Source of the DNA: UBA10649 sp965278945
GTDB taxonomy: Bacteria; Actinomycetota; Actinomycetes; S36-B12
Direction: 5' to 3'
NCBI GenBank assembly: GCA_965278945.1
Contig: OZ257128.1
Coordinates: 2,542,001 to 2,606,000, forward strand
Length of the DNA: 64,000 nt
Positions within the stretch are counted from its first letter, which is position 1, and the number at the start of each line of letters is the position of its first letter. Both the position numbers and the translations under genes were made by a program. The notes under the pieces are model-generated. The model did not search any database, was not told the DNA's origin, and saw only the letters and a list, made by a program, of their open reading frames with translations. This document shows positions 43,353 through 52,753 of this stretch, piece after piece.

Positions 43353-44480
43353 GTGTCGGAATTCGTGCCGGGCCTGGAGGGCGTCATCGCCTTCGAGACC
43401 CAGATCGCCGAGCCGGATCGCGATGGAAGCGTGCTGCGCTACCGCGGTGTCGACATCGAGGAGCTCGTGGGCCGCGTGTCCTTCGGCAATGTCTGGGGGC
43501 TGCTGGTCGACAACGAGTTCAATCCCGGACTTCCGCCGGCCGAGCCCTTCCCGATCCCCATCCATTCAGGCGACGTGCGCGTCGACGTTCAGTCGGCAAT
43601 TGCGATGCTCGCGCCCGCGTGGGGCCTGAAGCCTCTCCTCGATATCGACGACGACGCGGCTCGCGAGAATCTCGCGCACGTCTCCGTCATGGCGCTGTCC
43701 TTCGTCGCGCAGTCCGCTCGCGGCATCGGCCGCCCGATGGTTCCCCAGGCCCACATCGACGAAGCGCAGACCATCACCGAGCGCTTCATGCGCCGCTGGC
43801 GCGACGAACCCGATCCCAAGCACGTGCAGGCCGTCGACGCGTACTTCGTGTCCGCAGCCGAGCACGGCATGAATGCCAGCACGTTCACCTCGCGAGTGAT
43901 CGCGTCGACAGGTGCCGACGTGGCCGCCGCGATCTCCGGAGCGATCGGCGCCATGAGCGGACCGCTGCATGGCGGCGCCCCCGCTCGAGTTCTCACCATG
44001 ATCGAGGAGATCGAGCGCAGCGGCGACGCGACCGCGTACGTCAAGGGAGTGCTCGACCGCAACGAACGCCTCATGGGCTTCGGCCACCGTGTCTACCGCG
44101 CGGAGGACCCACGAGCACGCGTTCTTCGGCGCACTGCCCGTGATCTGAACGCACCGCGATACCAGGTGGCACTCGCACTCGAGGAGGCCGCGCTGACCGA
44201 GCTTCGCGAGCGCCGGCCCGACCGCGTCCTGGAGACCAATGTCGAGTTCTGGGCCGCGATCGTCCTCGACTTCGCCGAGGTCCCCGCGAACTTGTTCACG
44301 TCGATGTTCACGTGCGCCCGCCTCGCTGGCTGGAGCGCGCACATCCTCGAGCAGAAGCGCACCGGACGACTCATCCGCCCGTCCGCGCGCTACGTCGGTC
44401 CGGCGCCCCGGTCCGTAGAGCAAGTACCGGGCTGGGACGCCAAGATGGTGGCTCCGACCGGGTACACCCCGACGGTCTAG
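43353..44480 (+). CDS. citA: citrate synthase 2 (CitA type)
   Basis: A 375-residue citrate synthase that condenses acetyl-CoA and oxaloacetate. It has SEFVPGLEGVIAFE, LRYRGVDIEELV, the catalytic His region GPLHGGAPARVLTM, GFGHRVYRAEDPRA and the Asp-containing LDFAEVP. GTG 43353 is chosen because of GGGAG five bases upstream and the family's usual N-terminus; an ATG exists at 43311. The pairing with serC downstream is as in other actinobacteria (Rv0889c and Rv0884c lie close in M. tuberculosis). Confidence 0.95.
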   Translation: MSEFVPGLEGVIAFETQIAEPDRDGSVLRYRGVDIEELVGRVSFGNVWGLLVDNEFNPGLPPAEPFPIPIHSGDVRVDVQSAIAMLAPAWGLKPLLDIDDDAARENLAHVSVMALSFVAQSARGIGRPMVPQAHIDEAQTITERFMRRWRDEPDPKHVQAVDAYFVSAAEHGMNASTFTSRVIASTGADVAAAISGAIGAMSGPLHGGAPARVLTMIEEIERSGDATAYVKGVLDRNERLMGFGHRVYRAEDPRARVLRRTARDLNAPRYQVALALEEAALTELRERRPDRVLETNVEFWAAIVLDFAEVPANLFTSMFTCARLAGWSAHILEQKRTGRLIRPSARYVGPAPRSVEQVPGWDAKMVAPTGYTPTV

Positions 44481-44516
44481 GCTGGCGTCTTCGCCACCAG
44501 CTCTGGGAGAACGCTC

Positions 44517-45650
44517 GTGCCTGCCGTGCCTGAAGACATCACCATCCCTGCCGAACTTCTCCCCGCGGACGGTCGCTTCGGCTCCGGTCCGTCCCGCGTG
44601 CGCAAGCCTCAGGTCGATGCCCTCGCCTCGGTGTGGCAGTCGTACCTCGGCACGTCGCACCGCCAGAAGACCGTCAAGTCCCAGGTCGGACGGCTGCGTT
44701 CGGGGCTCGCCGACCTGTTCTCGCTGCCCGAGGGATACGAGGTCGTGCTCGGCAACGGCGGATCGACCGCGTTCTGGGACATCGCGTCCTTCGGACTGAT
44801 CCGCGACCGTGCCCAGTTCCTCACCTTCGGCGAGTTCGGCGCGAAGTTCGCCAGCGGAGTGCGCAAGGCCCCGCACGTCGGTGAGCCCACGATCATCGAC
44901 AGCGCACCCGGCTCAGCACCGGTGTTCGTCGCCGAGGCCGGAATCGATGCGTACTGCACGCCTCACAACGAGACCTCCACCGGCGTTGCCGTGACCCCGT
45001 ACCGCGTTGCCGGGGCCGACGAGGGCTCGCTCATGATCATCGACGCGACGAGCGGAGCAGGCGGCCTCGCGGTCGACCCCCTCGACATCGACACCTACTA
45101 CTTCGCGCCGCAGAAGAGCTTCGGCTCCGACGGCGGACTGTGGGTCGCGCTCATGTCACCGGCCGCGATCGCGCGCGCAGCGGAGATCAACGCATCCGGA
45201 CGGTGGATCCCCGACTTCCTTGATCTGCAGACCGCCATCGACAACAGCCGGCTCGACCAGACGTACAACACTCCGGCACTGGCCACGATCTTGCTCATGG
45301 CCGAGCAGGTCGACTGGTTCAACGCGAACGGCGGGCTGAACTGGTGCGTCGCGAGGACCGCGGAGTCGTCCGGTGTCCTCTACGACTGGGCAGAGGCGAG
45401 CGAGGTCGCGACCCCGTTCGTCACCGACCCGGCCCTGCGATCCGCAGTCGTGGCGACTATCGACATCGACGACTCGATCGACGCGATCGCGATCACGAAG
45501 GTCCTGCGCCGCAACGGAATCGTCGATACCGAGCCGTACCGAAAGCTGGGTCGCAATCAGCTGCGCGTTGCCGTGTTCCCCGCCGTCGAGCCCGATGACG
45601 TGCGCGCACTCACGTCATCGATCGACTACGTGATCTCGCAGCTGACCTGA
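44517..45650 (+). CDS. serC: phosphoserine aminotransferase, actinobacterial type
   Basis: A 377-residue PLP enzyme of serine biosynthesis. It begins ITIPAELLPADGRFGSGPSRVRKPQ, and has GTSHRQKTVKSQVGRLRSGL, NGGSTAFWDIASF, and the PLP lysine in YYFAPQKSFGSDGGLWVAL. The C-terminal FPAVEPDDVRALTSSIDYV is typical. GTG 44517 follows GGGAGA. Converges on the secreted protein with a three-base gap. Confidence 0.95.
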   Translation: MPAVPEDITIPAELLPADGRFGSGPSRVRKPQVDALASVWQSYLGTSHRQKTVKSQVGRLRSGLADLFSLPEGYEVVLGNGGSTAFWDIASFGLIRDRAQFLTFGEFGAKFASGVRKAPHVGEPTIIDSAPGSAPVFVAEAGIDAYCTPHNETSTGVAVTPYRVAGADEGSLMIIDATSGAGGLAVDPLDIDTYYFAPQKSFGSDGGLWVALMSPAAIARAAEINASGRWIPDFLDLQTAIDNSRLDQTYNTPALATILLMAEQVDWFNANGGLNWCVARTAESSGVLYDWAEASEVATPFVTDPALRSAVVATIDIDDSIDAIAITKVLRRNGIVDTEPYRKLGRNQLRVAVFPAVEPDDVRALTSSIDYVISQLT

Positions 45651-45653
45651 TAC

Positions 45654-46667
45654 TCACGCACGTCGGGCCCGAACCAGCCACAGGCCTAGAGCCGAAATGA
45701 CGACGGCGGCAAGCACGGCGATCCCCGCGAGGAGGAGTGCGCTGCGCGAATCGTCCTCAGCCCCGGGCGATGCCGCGAGTGTCGATGCCGCCGGCGTCGG
45801 TGCCGTCGTTTCGGCCGCTGTCGTCGACGGCACGGGTGCGGGGGCCTCGCCTGGAACCTCGACCCGCAGCAATCGGTTGTCCCGTTCGCTCGCGATCAGC
45901 AGCGCCCGGCCATCGGCCGTCCAGGTGACCGCCTCGCCCTGTGGCTGAATCGGCAGTCCGACCGTCTCCGCGAGCTCGCCGGGCGGCAGTCCGTCGAACA
46001 CCGACGCGTTGACGTAGTCGCGCAGGACGTACCTGCTGCCATCGGGGCTGATCGCTCCGTCGGTGACCAGACCGCCCTCCTTACCGATCGGCTTCGCGAT
46101 GTTGAGGTCTGTCGACGACAGGCGTCTGGGCAGCTTGTACAACCGACCGTGCGCGAGTTGCTTCGTGACGATCCACAGCCGCGTGGAGTTCGGATCCGCG
46201 AGCAGGGCCTCGGCGTTGTGCGGTCGGTCGCGGTAGGTGACTCGGTAGGTCCTGGGGCTGATCGACTGGTCGACGAGGACCTTCGGCTCGCGAATCCTGT
46301 GCAGCCGGATCTCCGGCCAGGAGTCGAGGTTGTCGCCAAGGTCCGCGATCCACAGCACCGGACGCCCCTGGGCGTCACGCCCGGCGGCAATCGCCTCGAT
46401 GTCGCGCGCGTCAATTCCCTCGAGGGTGATCGTGGCCAAGGTCTCGCAGGTTGTCGCGTCGACCGCATAGATGTACGGACCGCCGCTTGAGTCGTTGTGC
46501 AGCCAGAGAACATCCGGATGCCGAAGGGACAAGGTCATCCCGCTGATCTCGGTGAAGCGGTCGTCGGAGAACCGGCAGACACGCGTCACGTCGTCCGCAG
46601 CTACTGCGGGAGCTGCGTAGACCGTGAGGACCAGGCCGGCCACTGCGGCCAAGATGACGCGTCGCAC
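45654..46667 (-). CDS. secreted, C-terminally anchored protein with beta-propeller-like domain
   Basis: A 337-residue surface protein. It has a signal peptide (RRVILAAVAGLVLTVYAAPAVAAD), then about 250 residues with repeated WLHNDSSGG, LWIADLGDN, LWIVTKQ and LLIASERDNRLLRV blades suggesting a beta-propeller. A Thr/Ala/Pro linker and a C-terminal helix with LVRARRA follow. The function is unknown. It begins three bases after a 28-codon membrane gene on the same strand. Confidence 0.75.
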   Translation of the reverse strand: MRRVILAAVAGLVLTVYAAPAVAADDVTRVCRFSDDRFTEISGMTLSLRHPDVLWLHNDSSGGPYIYAVDATTCETLATITLEGIDARDIEAIAAGRDAQGRPVLWIADLGDNLDSWPEIRLHRIREPKVLVDQSISPRTYRVTYRDRPHNAEALLADPNSTRLWIVTKQLAHGRLYKLPRRLSSTDLNIAKPIGKEGGLVTDGAISPDGSRYVLRDYVNASVFDGLPPGELAETVGLPIQPQGEAVTWTADGRALLIASERDNRLLRVEVPGEAPAPVPSTTAAETTAPTPAASTLAASPGAEDDSRSALLLAGIAVLAAVVISALGLWLVRARRA

Positions 46668-46670
46668 CGG

Positions 46671-46757
46671 CTACCGCCACAGTGCGGCGACGACAACCAC
46701 GATGGTCAGCGAGCCCAGTACCGCCAGCGTGACGACGCGACGCGTCCGGGGGTTCAT
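46671..46757 (-). CDS. 28-residue single-helix membrane protein
   Basis: A very short gene starting ATG 46757 and ending TAG at 46671. It has a basic start (MNPRTRRVV) and one membrane helix, and ends in ALWR. It lies three bases before the secreted protein at 46667, which argues it is translated and coupled. Unknown function. Confidence 0.55.
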   Translation of the reverse strand: MNPRTRRVVTLAVLGSLTIVVVVAALWR

Positions 46758-46799
46758 GCGGCCAAGACTACGTCGCCGCGCTTGATACGGTGCGTGGCA

Positions 46800-47030
46800 A
46801 TGAACGCGGTGCCGTCGTCCGACGAAGACGCGGTCCTCCCGGTCTCGATCGGGACGGCCGTCTGGCTGGTCGTGCTCGTCGTGCTGCTCGCGCGCAAGTC
46901 CGAGCTCGACGCGAACGACGCGGGATGGTGGATCGCTGTCGCTGCCGTCGGACTCGTGACGGGGCTGGGCGGGGTGGCGTACCTGCGGTGGCGGCGCATG
47001 CGACTGGCGAGGCGATCAGGTCAGGAGTGA
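46800..47030 (+). CDS. DUF2530 family membrane protein
   Basis: A 76-residue protein with two membrane helices (SIGTAVWLVVLVVLLARK and WWIAVAAVGLVTGLGGVAYL) and a basic tail. It resembles the DUF2530 family of actinobacteria, which sits near DUF3027 and cold-shock genes. Function unknown. It overlaps the 3' end of DUF3027 by 10 bases in the convergent sense. Confidence 0.78.
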   Translation: MNAVPSSDEDAVLPVSIGTAVWLVVLVVLLARKSELDANDAGWWIAVAAVGLVTGLGGVAYLRWRRMRLARRSGQE

Positions 47031-47797
47031 CCGAGCTCTAGCGGGTCCCAGCCGTCCTCGTCGAATGCCGTCTCCGGTCTGGCCTCGACCTCGACTTCGA
47101 CCTCAGAGTGGGCACCGCAGCCGAAGTTGAGCGAGACAACATGCCCGTCCGCGGGACTCATCTTGTTGGCGCAGACCGCGAAGATCTGGCCGAGTGCTCC
47201 GCCGATTGGCAGCATGAACCCGCACGTGAGGCACTCGCCCGCGGCCTGACGAGCCATCGGGGTCGTAGGCCCGAAGTCCCCCTCGACCCAGCGATCTGCG
47301 GCATCGTCTCGCCCGACGGGAGACAGCACCCGAACGCGACCCAGGCCCAGTTCCCACTGTCCTGGCTGCAGCGGGCTCTGAGACGACACGGACTCCAGGT
47401 CGTCCTCGCCGGTGAGACCCGCTACCAGGCGCTCATCGTCAGCGGGGGTCGGCAGCACATCTCCGGGACCGAGATCACCGGGAAGCACGCGCTCACTCCA
47501 CGGCAGCCAGACCGGGGCCACGATCGCGCCCTCGCCGGGCAGAAGCACGACATCGTTGACCGTCACCGTCTTGGCGCGCGAGGCGCGCGCCAGCGTGACG
47601 GACCAACGCCAGCCCGAGTACGCGGGGTTCAGGCACTCGAAGGAATGCGTCGCGAGGCGCTCCTCGTCCATGACCGCACCGAGGTGGGCGCCAACCAGCG
47701 CCTCGCCCGCGTCTGCGACCGCAGCCGCGCGGGCCTCGTCAACGGCAGCGAGCAGGACGGCGTCCCGCTTTGCCTCGGTGGTAGTAGCTGAAGGCAT
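47021..47797 (-). CDS. DUF3027 family protein
   Basis: A 258-residue actinobacterial protein of unknown role. It has an N-terminal helical part (AVLLAAVDEARAAAV), GAHLGAVMDEERLATHSFEC, then WRWSVTLARA and WLPWSERVLPGDL. A Cys-rich end follows with TCGFMLPIGGALGQIFAVCAN, GHVVSLNFGCGAHSE. The cysteines suggest a metal site. It overlaps the cold-shock gene by one base (TGATG), so they are coupled. Confidence 0.88.
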   Translation of the reverse strand: MPSATTTEAKRDAVLLAAVDEARAAAVADAGEALVGAHLGAVMDEERLATHSFECLNPAYSGWRWSVTLARASRAKTVTVNDVVLLPGEGAIVAPVWLPWSERVLPGDLGPGDVLPTPADDERLVAGLTGEDDLESVSSQSPLQPGQWELGLGRVRVLSPVGRDDAADRWVEGDFGPTTPMARQAAGECLTCGFMLPIGGALGQIFAVCANKMSPADGHVVSLNFGCGAHSEVEVEVEARPETAFDEDGWDPLELGHS

Positions 47798-48180
47798 CAG
47801 ATGTCCAGATCGTCGGCTACGGCACGAAGGACGGCCGCGACCTTCTGCGCGGCGGCATCCTGCGGGTACTTGCCTCGGCGCATCTGATTGGACACTCCGT
47901 CGAGCAGCTTGATCAGGTCCTCGAGGATGACGGCCATGTCGTCGGCCGGCTTGCGCGAGCCCTTGACCACAGACGGGGCAGCGGACAGCACGGTCAACGA
48001 CAGCGCCTGCTTGCCTCGACGTCCGTCAACGACGCCGAACTCCACCTTTGCGCCAGGCTTCAAGGCCGCGACTCCGGCCGGAAGCGTGGACACATGGACG
48101 AACACGTCGTCGCCCTCGTCCGAGGTGATGAAACCGAAGCCTTTTTCGGAGTCGTACCACTTAACGGTTCCCGTTGGCAC
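47797..48180 (-). CDS. cold-shock protein with C-terminal extension
   Basis: A 127-residue RNA chaperone. The first 65 residues are a cold-shock domain (TGTVKWYDSEKGFGFITSDEG, DVFVHVSTL). A 60-residue helical tail specific to this actinobacterial type follows. GTG 48180 is chosen because GAGG lies six bases upstream, rather than 48204. It is divergent from the helicase-associated gene over a 156-base gap with no other gene. Confidence 0.88.
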   Translation of the reverse strand: MPTGTVKWYDSEKGFGFITSDEGDDVFVHVSTLPAGVAALKPGAKVEFGVVDGRRGKQALSLTVLSAAPSVVKGSRKPADDMAVILEDLIKLLDGVSNQMRRGKYPQDAAAQKVAAVLRAVADDLDI

Positions 48181-48336
48181 GGCTACCTCACTCACGATCA
48201 CCACGGCCGACGGGGTTGCCAGCGTCCGGCACGGGTCCTCCCGCGCCTCAATAGGCTACCGGTTCGCAGAGCGACGGCCGTCAGTCGCCCACAACGTGGT
48301 AACTGCCCGCACCGCCGGGCGCGTAACGTGGGGCGG

Positions 48337-50370
48337 ATGACCGCCCCACGCAGCCTGGCCGACGATCTGCGTGCGCGCGACGATGCGTCCCTGAGCAGAC
48401 TGCTCCGATTCCGGCCCGATCTGCTCCACCCGGTCCCCTCCGACATAACCGCGCTGACCACCAGGGCGACGACCGGTCCCTCGGTTTCACGATGCCTTGA
48501 CGGGCTCGACGCGATGCACCTGCACGTGCTGCGCGTCGTCTCGGATCTCACGGTCACCGACGCCGTCGACGACTCGACCATCCTCGATGCAGCTGCCGCG
48601 GGGCTGGGTGACGATGCGAAGTCGGGAATCGAGGCGGCCCTTGCCGACCTCGTCGACCGTGCCCTCGTGTGGGGCGGGAGCCAGTCCCGGCGCGCCGTTC
48701 ACGCAGCGCGCGGGCTGGTCGCGAACGCGCTCAGGCCCACCTGGCCCAAGCCCGAAATCCAGGTCCTCGCCCTGCGCGATGTCAGTGATGTCGACGCGCA
48801 GGCCGCCCTTCATGCTCGCGAGGCCCTCGCCCAGGTGCGCGACCTTCTCGACGACTGGTCGGCCCACCCGCCCGCGATCCTGCGGAGCGGTGGGTTGTCG
48901 CTTCGGGACTTCGCCGCTGCCCGCCAGCGCCTGCACTCGGACTGGCAGCGCACGGCACTCACCATCGAGGTCGCGCACGCTGCGAAGCTCTCCGCGGACG
49001 ACCACGAGGATCCGCCCCACTGGGTCCCCACCGATCAGTTCGACGCGTGGCTCGGCCGCAGCACCGCCGAGCAATGGGCCGAACTCGTGGCCGCCTGGCT
49101 TGCCCTGCCACGGCTGCCATCGGTCGCTGATCAGAAGACACAGGTGCTGTCCCCTGACCGGGATCGGCGCGCGATCCCGGTATTGCGTCGACAGGTTCTG
49201 GACCTGCTCGCGTCCGCTCCCGCTGGCGCGGCGATCGATGCCGACAACGTGCTGTCGGTCCTGGACGATCGCCAGCCCCGTAGAGCAGGCGAGCTCCGTC
49301 GTCTGACCGTCGAGGCCACGCTGCGCGAGGCCGGTGAGCTCGGTGTCCTCGGCGCTGGTGCACTGAGCACGGCGGCACGGCTGCTCCTAGATCCGCCGCG
49401 TGGTTCAGCGGCTGAGCGGCGCGCTCACGAGCAGCTCGTGCACAACGCGCTTCACGACGCGCTTCCCGCCGACGTCGATCGCGTCGTCATCCAGGCTGAC
49501 TTGACGGTGGTCGCGCCTGGCCCGCTCGTCGCGCACGTGGCGCGCGCGCTCCGACTCGTCGCTGACATCGAGTCCCGTGGCCATGCCACGGTCTTCCGCA
49601 TCAGTGAGGCATCGATTCGTCGGGCGATCGATGCGGGATGGGACGCCGCGGCGATCCATGACCTGCTCGCCGAGATCTCGAGCACCGCCGTTCCCCAGCC
49701 GCTGACCTACCTGATCGACGACGTGGCCCGCAAGCACGGAGCCGTGCGCATCGGCAACGCGCTGGGCTACGTGCGTAGTGACAACGCGGAGACGCTCACC
49801 GCGCTCCTCGGTGATCGGCGCCTGCGTGCCCTGGGTCTCAGCCGGATCGCCGAGACCGTGCTCATCAGCCAGGCCCCGGCGTCTGAAGTCATCTCCACAT
49901 TGCGCACGGCGGGCTACGCGCCCGCGGCCGAGAGTCCTGACGGTCAGGTTCTCATCCGGCGCCCCGACGATCGCCGCACGCGCGCTCCCCGACCGGCTCC
50001 GGTCACCTCGACCCGACCACCCGAGGACGCCCTCATCAGCGCGGCGGTGCGTTCGCTTCGTGCAGGAGATCACGCGAGCGTCGATCGTCGCCTGTCCACG
50101 ACGCCGGGCCCGGCCGGGAGCCTGGACCTGCCACGCCTGACGGCCGCGGCAATCGTCTCGCGTCTTCGGTCGGCGATCGCCGACAACCGTCCACTATGGA
50201 TCGGCTACGCGGACACCGACGGTGCTGTCACGCAGCAGATCGTCGACCCGATCCGGGTCGCCGCCGGTGTCCTGACCGCGTTCGATCACCGCACCGAGCA
50301 GGTGCGATCCTTCGCCGTATCCCGCGTGACAGGAGCAGCCGACCTGGCTGGCGACGAAGTCGAGGTCTGA
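48337..50370 (+). CDS. helicase-associated domain protein (Helicase_C_3/XPB-linked)
   Basis: A 677-residue protein with no helicase motifs of its own. It is of the actinobacterial type that normally sits beside the XPB helicase. The N-terminal helical repeats include SRLLRFRPDLLHPVPSDITALTTRA. The middle domain includes ADVDRVVIQADLTVVAPGPL. The C-terminal WYL-like beta domain reads IADNRPLWIGYADTDGAVTQQIVDPIRV. It probably works with XPB in DNA repair. The helicase is 3.5 kb downstream here. Confidence 0.88.
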   Translation: MTAPRSLADDLRARDDASLSRLLRFRPDLLHPVPSDITALTTRATTGPSVSRCLDGLDAMHLHVLRVVSDLTVTDAVDDSTILDAAAAGLGDDAKSGIEAALADLVDRALVWGGSQSRRAVHAARGLVANALRPTWPKPEIQVLALRDVSDVDAQAALHAREALAQVRDLLDDWSAHPPAILRSGGLSLRDFAAARQRLHSDWQRTALTIEVAHAAKLSADDHEDPPHWVPTDQFDAWLGRSTAEQWAELVAAWLALPRLPSVADQKTQVLSPDRDRRAIPVLRRQVLDLLASAPAGAAIDADNVLSVLDDRQPRRAGELRRLTVEATLREAGELGVLGAGALSTAARLLLDPPRGSAAERRAHEQLVHNALHDALPADVDRVVIQADLTVVAPGPLVAHVARALRLVADIESRGHATVFRISEASIRRAIDAGWDAAAIHDLLAEISSTAVPQPLTYLIDDVARKHGAVRIGNALGYVRSDNAETLTALLGDRRLRALGLSRIAETVLISQAPASEVISTLRTAGYAPAAESPDGQVLIRRPDDRRTRAPRPAPVTSTRPPEDALISAAVRSLRAGDHASVDRRLSTTPGPAGSLDLPRLTAAAIVSRLRSAIADNRPLWIGYADTDGAVTQQIVDPIRVAAGVLTAFDHRTEQVRSFAVSRVTGAADLAGDEVEV

Positions 50371-50379
50371 CGAGAGCAG

Positions 50380-50688
50380 CTAGACGGCCACGAACCACGT
50401 GGCGCTTGCCTCGTCGAACTTGAGGGTCCGAACGCAGGCCGCGCCACCCTTGCCGTCATTGAGCCACTGCCCCCAGCCGGCCGACCAGCCACCGGACGGC
50501 ACGCCGCCCCAGTTCAGGCTCGTGTCGGCGATGGCAACGCACGTGCCGCTTGCGGGCATCCCCACGGCCTGCACGACCTCGGTCTGCAGGTCGCCCTCGG
50601 CCGCCATCGCCGGCGAGGCCAGCACGGCAACGCCGCCGAGCGCGAGTGAGGATGCGGCCGCGATGCCCGCGATTCGCTTGGTGTTCAT
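50380..50688 (-). CDS. small secreted Cys/Trp-rich protein
   Basis: A 102-residue exported protein. It has a signal peptide (NTKRIAGIAAASSLALGGVA), cleavage after PAMAA, then a 70-residue mature domain with VGMPASGTC, NWGGVPSGGWSAGWGQWLN and GGAACVRTL. The domain has two cysteines and many Trp and Gly residues. ATG 50688 has AGGGAGAACG in front. Similar small proteins occur in other actinobacteria without known function. Converges on the helicase-associated gene. Confidence 0.75.
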   Translation of the reverse strand: MNTKRIAGIAAASSLALGGVAVLASPAMAAEGDLQTEVVQAVGMPASGTCVAIADTSLNWGGVPSGGWSAGWGQWLNDGKGGAACVRTLKFDEASATWFVAV

Positions 50689-50801
50689 GACGTTCTCCCT
50701 TGCTTGCGAGGATCCGATGCCCTCGAGTAGTGCAAGGTTGGCCAAGCAACCTGAACTGTTCCTGTGGTCGAACTGGCCGTCCGCTGGGAATCAGATCGCG
50801 G

Positions 50802-51920
50802 TCATGTCACGCGCAACTCGGTCCGCCACACGGTCAGGTCCTCAAGCACCTCGGGCAGCGGGACGACGCCAATGCCAGGTCCGGTAGGGACGTCGAGCTG
50901 TCCGTCGTCAAGCACGAACGGCTCGGTGACATCGACCTCGTAGTAGCGACTCGACGCACTCGTGTCCCCCGCGAGCGTGAAGCCGGGCAGGGCCGCAAGA
51001 GCAACGTTGGCCGCCCGGCCGATCCCGGTCTCGAGCATGCCTCCGCACCAGACCGGCGCACCCCGGCCCAGGCACAGGTCGTGGATGTCGCGAGCCGTCA
51101 GGTAGCCGCCGACTCGACCGGGCTTGATGTTGATGATCGACGCCGCCCCGAAGGTCAGCGCGGAATCGGCCGAAGCGACCGAGTGGATCGATTCGTCCAT
51201 GCAGATCGGTGTCTGGCAGGCCTCGGAGATCAGCACGTGGCCGTACCAGTCCTCCTCGGACAGCGGCTGCTCGTGCAGGAGGAGCCCGAACTCGTCGAGT
51301 CGCGCGAGATGCTGGGCGTCCGAGCGCTCGTAGGCCTGGTTCGCATCCGTCTGGAGAGGGATATCCGGCCAGCGGTTCCGGACTGCCGACACTGGTGCGA
51401 TGTCCCACCCGGGCTCGATCTTCAGCTTGATCCGCCGGTAGCCGGCCTCGACGTAGCCGCCGACCTCGTCGAGCAGTTCGTCAACAGACTCGGTCGGGGG
51501 AATGCCGACGGAGACGCCGCAGTCCACTCGCGATCGCACCGCACCCAGGTAGGAGGCGAGCGAGGCGTCCTGCTCCCTGAGCCAGACGTCCAAGAGCGCG
51601 GTCGACAGCGCGCCCTTGGCCATCGGGTGGCCGCGTACGACGTCCATCGCCGATCTGACCTCGTACGGGTCGGCCGCGTCGGTCACCTCTCGCAACGAGG
51701 GAAGCAGGTGCTCGGTGATGACGGCAATTGCGCTGTTGCCGTACTCGTAGCTGTAGCCGGGCCACGACATCGTCACGCATTCGCCCCACCCGTGCACGCC
51801 GTCAGCGGTGATGGCCTCCACGAGGATCACGTCGCGCACCGTCTCCGTCCCAAAGCTCGTCCGGAACGGACGAACGAGGGGAATGTTCAGTCGGTGCAGC
51901 CGAATCAGCTCGATCGTCAT
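50802..51920 (-). CDS. enolase-superfamily N-succinylamino acid racemase (MenC-like)
   Basis: A 372-residue enolase-superfamily enzyme. It shows the catalytic pair K165 and K167 (RRIKLKIEPG), metal ligands D192, E217 and D242, and the third Lys K266 in INIKPGRVGG, the hallmark of N-succinylamino acid racemases and the related o-succinylbenzoate synthase. No other menaquinone genes are nearby, and the adjacent GNAT and M20 genes favour racemisation of N-acylamino acids. ATG 51920 follows AGAGGACGTC and overlaps the upstream GNAT stop (ATGA). Confidence 0.85.
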   Translation of the reverse strand: MTIELIRLHRLNIPLVRPFRTSFGTETVRDVILVEAITADGVHGWGECVTMSWPGYSYEYGNSAIAVITEHLLPSLREVTDAADPYEVRSAMDVVRGHPMAKGALSTALLDVWLREQDASLASYLGAVRSRVDCGVSVGIPPTESVDELLDEVGGYVEAGYRRIKLKIEPGWDIAPVSAVRNRWPDIPLQTDANQAYERSDAQHLARLDEFGLLLHEQPLSEEDWYGHVLISEACQTPICMDESIHSVASADSALTFGAASIINIKPGRVGGYLTARDIHDLCLGRGAPVWCGGMLETGIGRAANVALAALPGFTLAGDTSASSRYYEVDVTEPFVLDDGQLDVPTGPGIGVVPLPEVLEDLTVWRTELRVT

Positions 51921-52723
51921 GACGTCCTCTCCAACACGTAGCCGCCGGCCACACTCACTCCGACGATGGCAAAACCCGCGGCGAACGCCGCGACGAGGGC
52001 CTCGCGAACTGCAACTCGCCATTGCGCAGCCACGACGGGATCGGACTTGCGAAGCGAGACGATGTCGGCGGGCAACTCGACTTCGATGATGTCGCGGCCA
52101 TTCTCGATGAGCTCAGCAGCATTCAGGCGGTGCAGACGCCCACGCGAGGCCGCCTCGGCTCGCACTGACGCCAGCCGCCACCACGCGAACAGTCGATCGG
52201 TTGGGTCCTGCGCATTGATTGCGTCATCCATGCTTCCGTAGAAGTCGACCTCGAAGCCCTCGACATCGACGCCCAGCTTGAGGAGGTTGACGATGGCGTT
52301 GCGACGCACCAGCGGATCGAAGGTCCACACGATCGTATCTAGGCCAGCGTCCAGGCACCACACTCGCTGGTGCATCTTCAGGGCCGAGCCGACGTGCTGG
52401 TCTCGATAGGGATCAAGGACCGCGGCCATGTGCGAGTGCAGATGCGGTGCAGGGTGCCCCAGCTCGTCATGCCTGCCGAGAAAGCCGAAGGCCGCGCCGA
52501 TAGGCGTCCCGCGTCGATAGGCCGCCGATGCGTACCCGCCCGCGTGCACGATCGCCTTCATGAGGTTCGGCTGGATCTGTGTTGCCCCGGCACCTGACGG
52601 CCAGACCGAGTCGAACACCGAGCGTGCGTCCTCGAGATCACTAAGGTCAGTGAGCGTGCGCACCTCGACGTCGGCACGCGATGATGCGGCCACGAGATCG
52701 TCCTCGGCAGACTGCTTGCTCAC
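51917..52723 (-). CDS. GNAT-superfamily acyltransferase, NSAR-associated type
   Basis: A 268-residue predicted acyltransferase (the large GNAT group that travels with N-acylamino acid racemases). It has the CoA region DPYRDQHVGSALKMHQRVWCL and the conserved TIVWTFDPLVRRNAIVNLLKLG and DVEGFEVDFYG. It overlaps the racemase by ATGA. It is likely to N-acylate D-amino acids; the acyl group (succinyl in the studied case) is inferred. The start is GTG 52723. Confidence 0.82.
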   Translation of the reverse strand: MSKQSAEDDLVAASSRADVEVRTLTDLSDLEDARSVFDSVWPSGAGATQIQPNLMKAIVHAGGYASAAYRRGTPIGAAFGFLGRHDELGHPAPHLHSHMAAVLDPYRDQHVGSALKMHQRVWCLDAGLDTIVWTFDPLVRRNAIVNLLKLGVDVEGFEVDFYGSMDDAINAQDPTDRLFAWWRLASVRAEAASRGRLHRLNAAELIENGRDIIEVELPADIVSLRKSDPVVAAQWRVAVREALVAAFAAGFAIVGVSVAGGYVLERTS

Positions 52724-52753
52724 GCGCCCCACCGTAGCGATTGGAATCACCGC

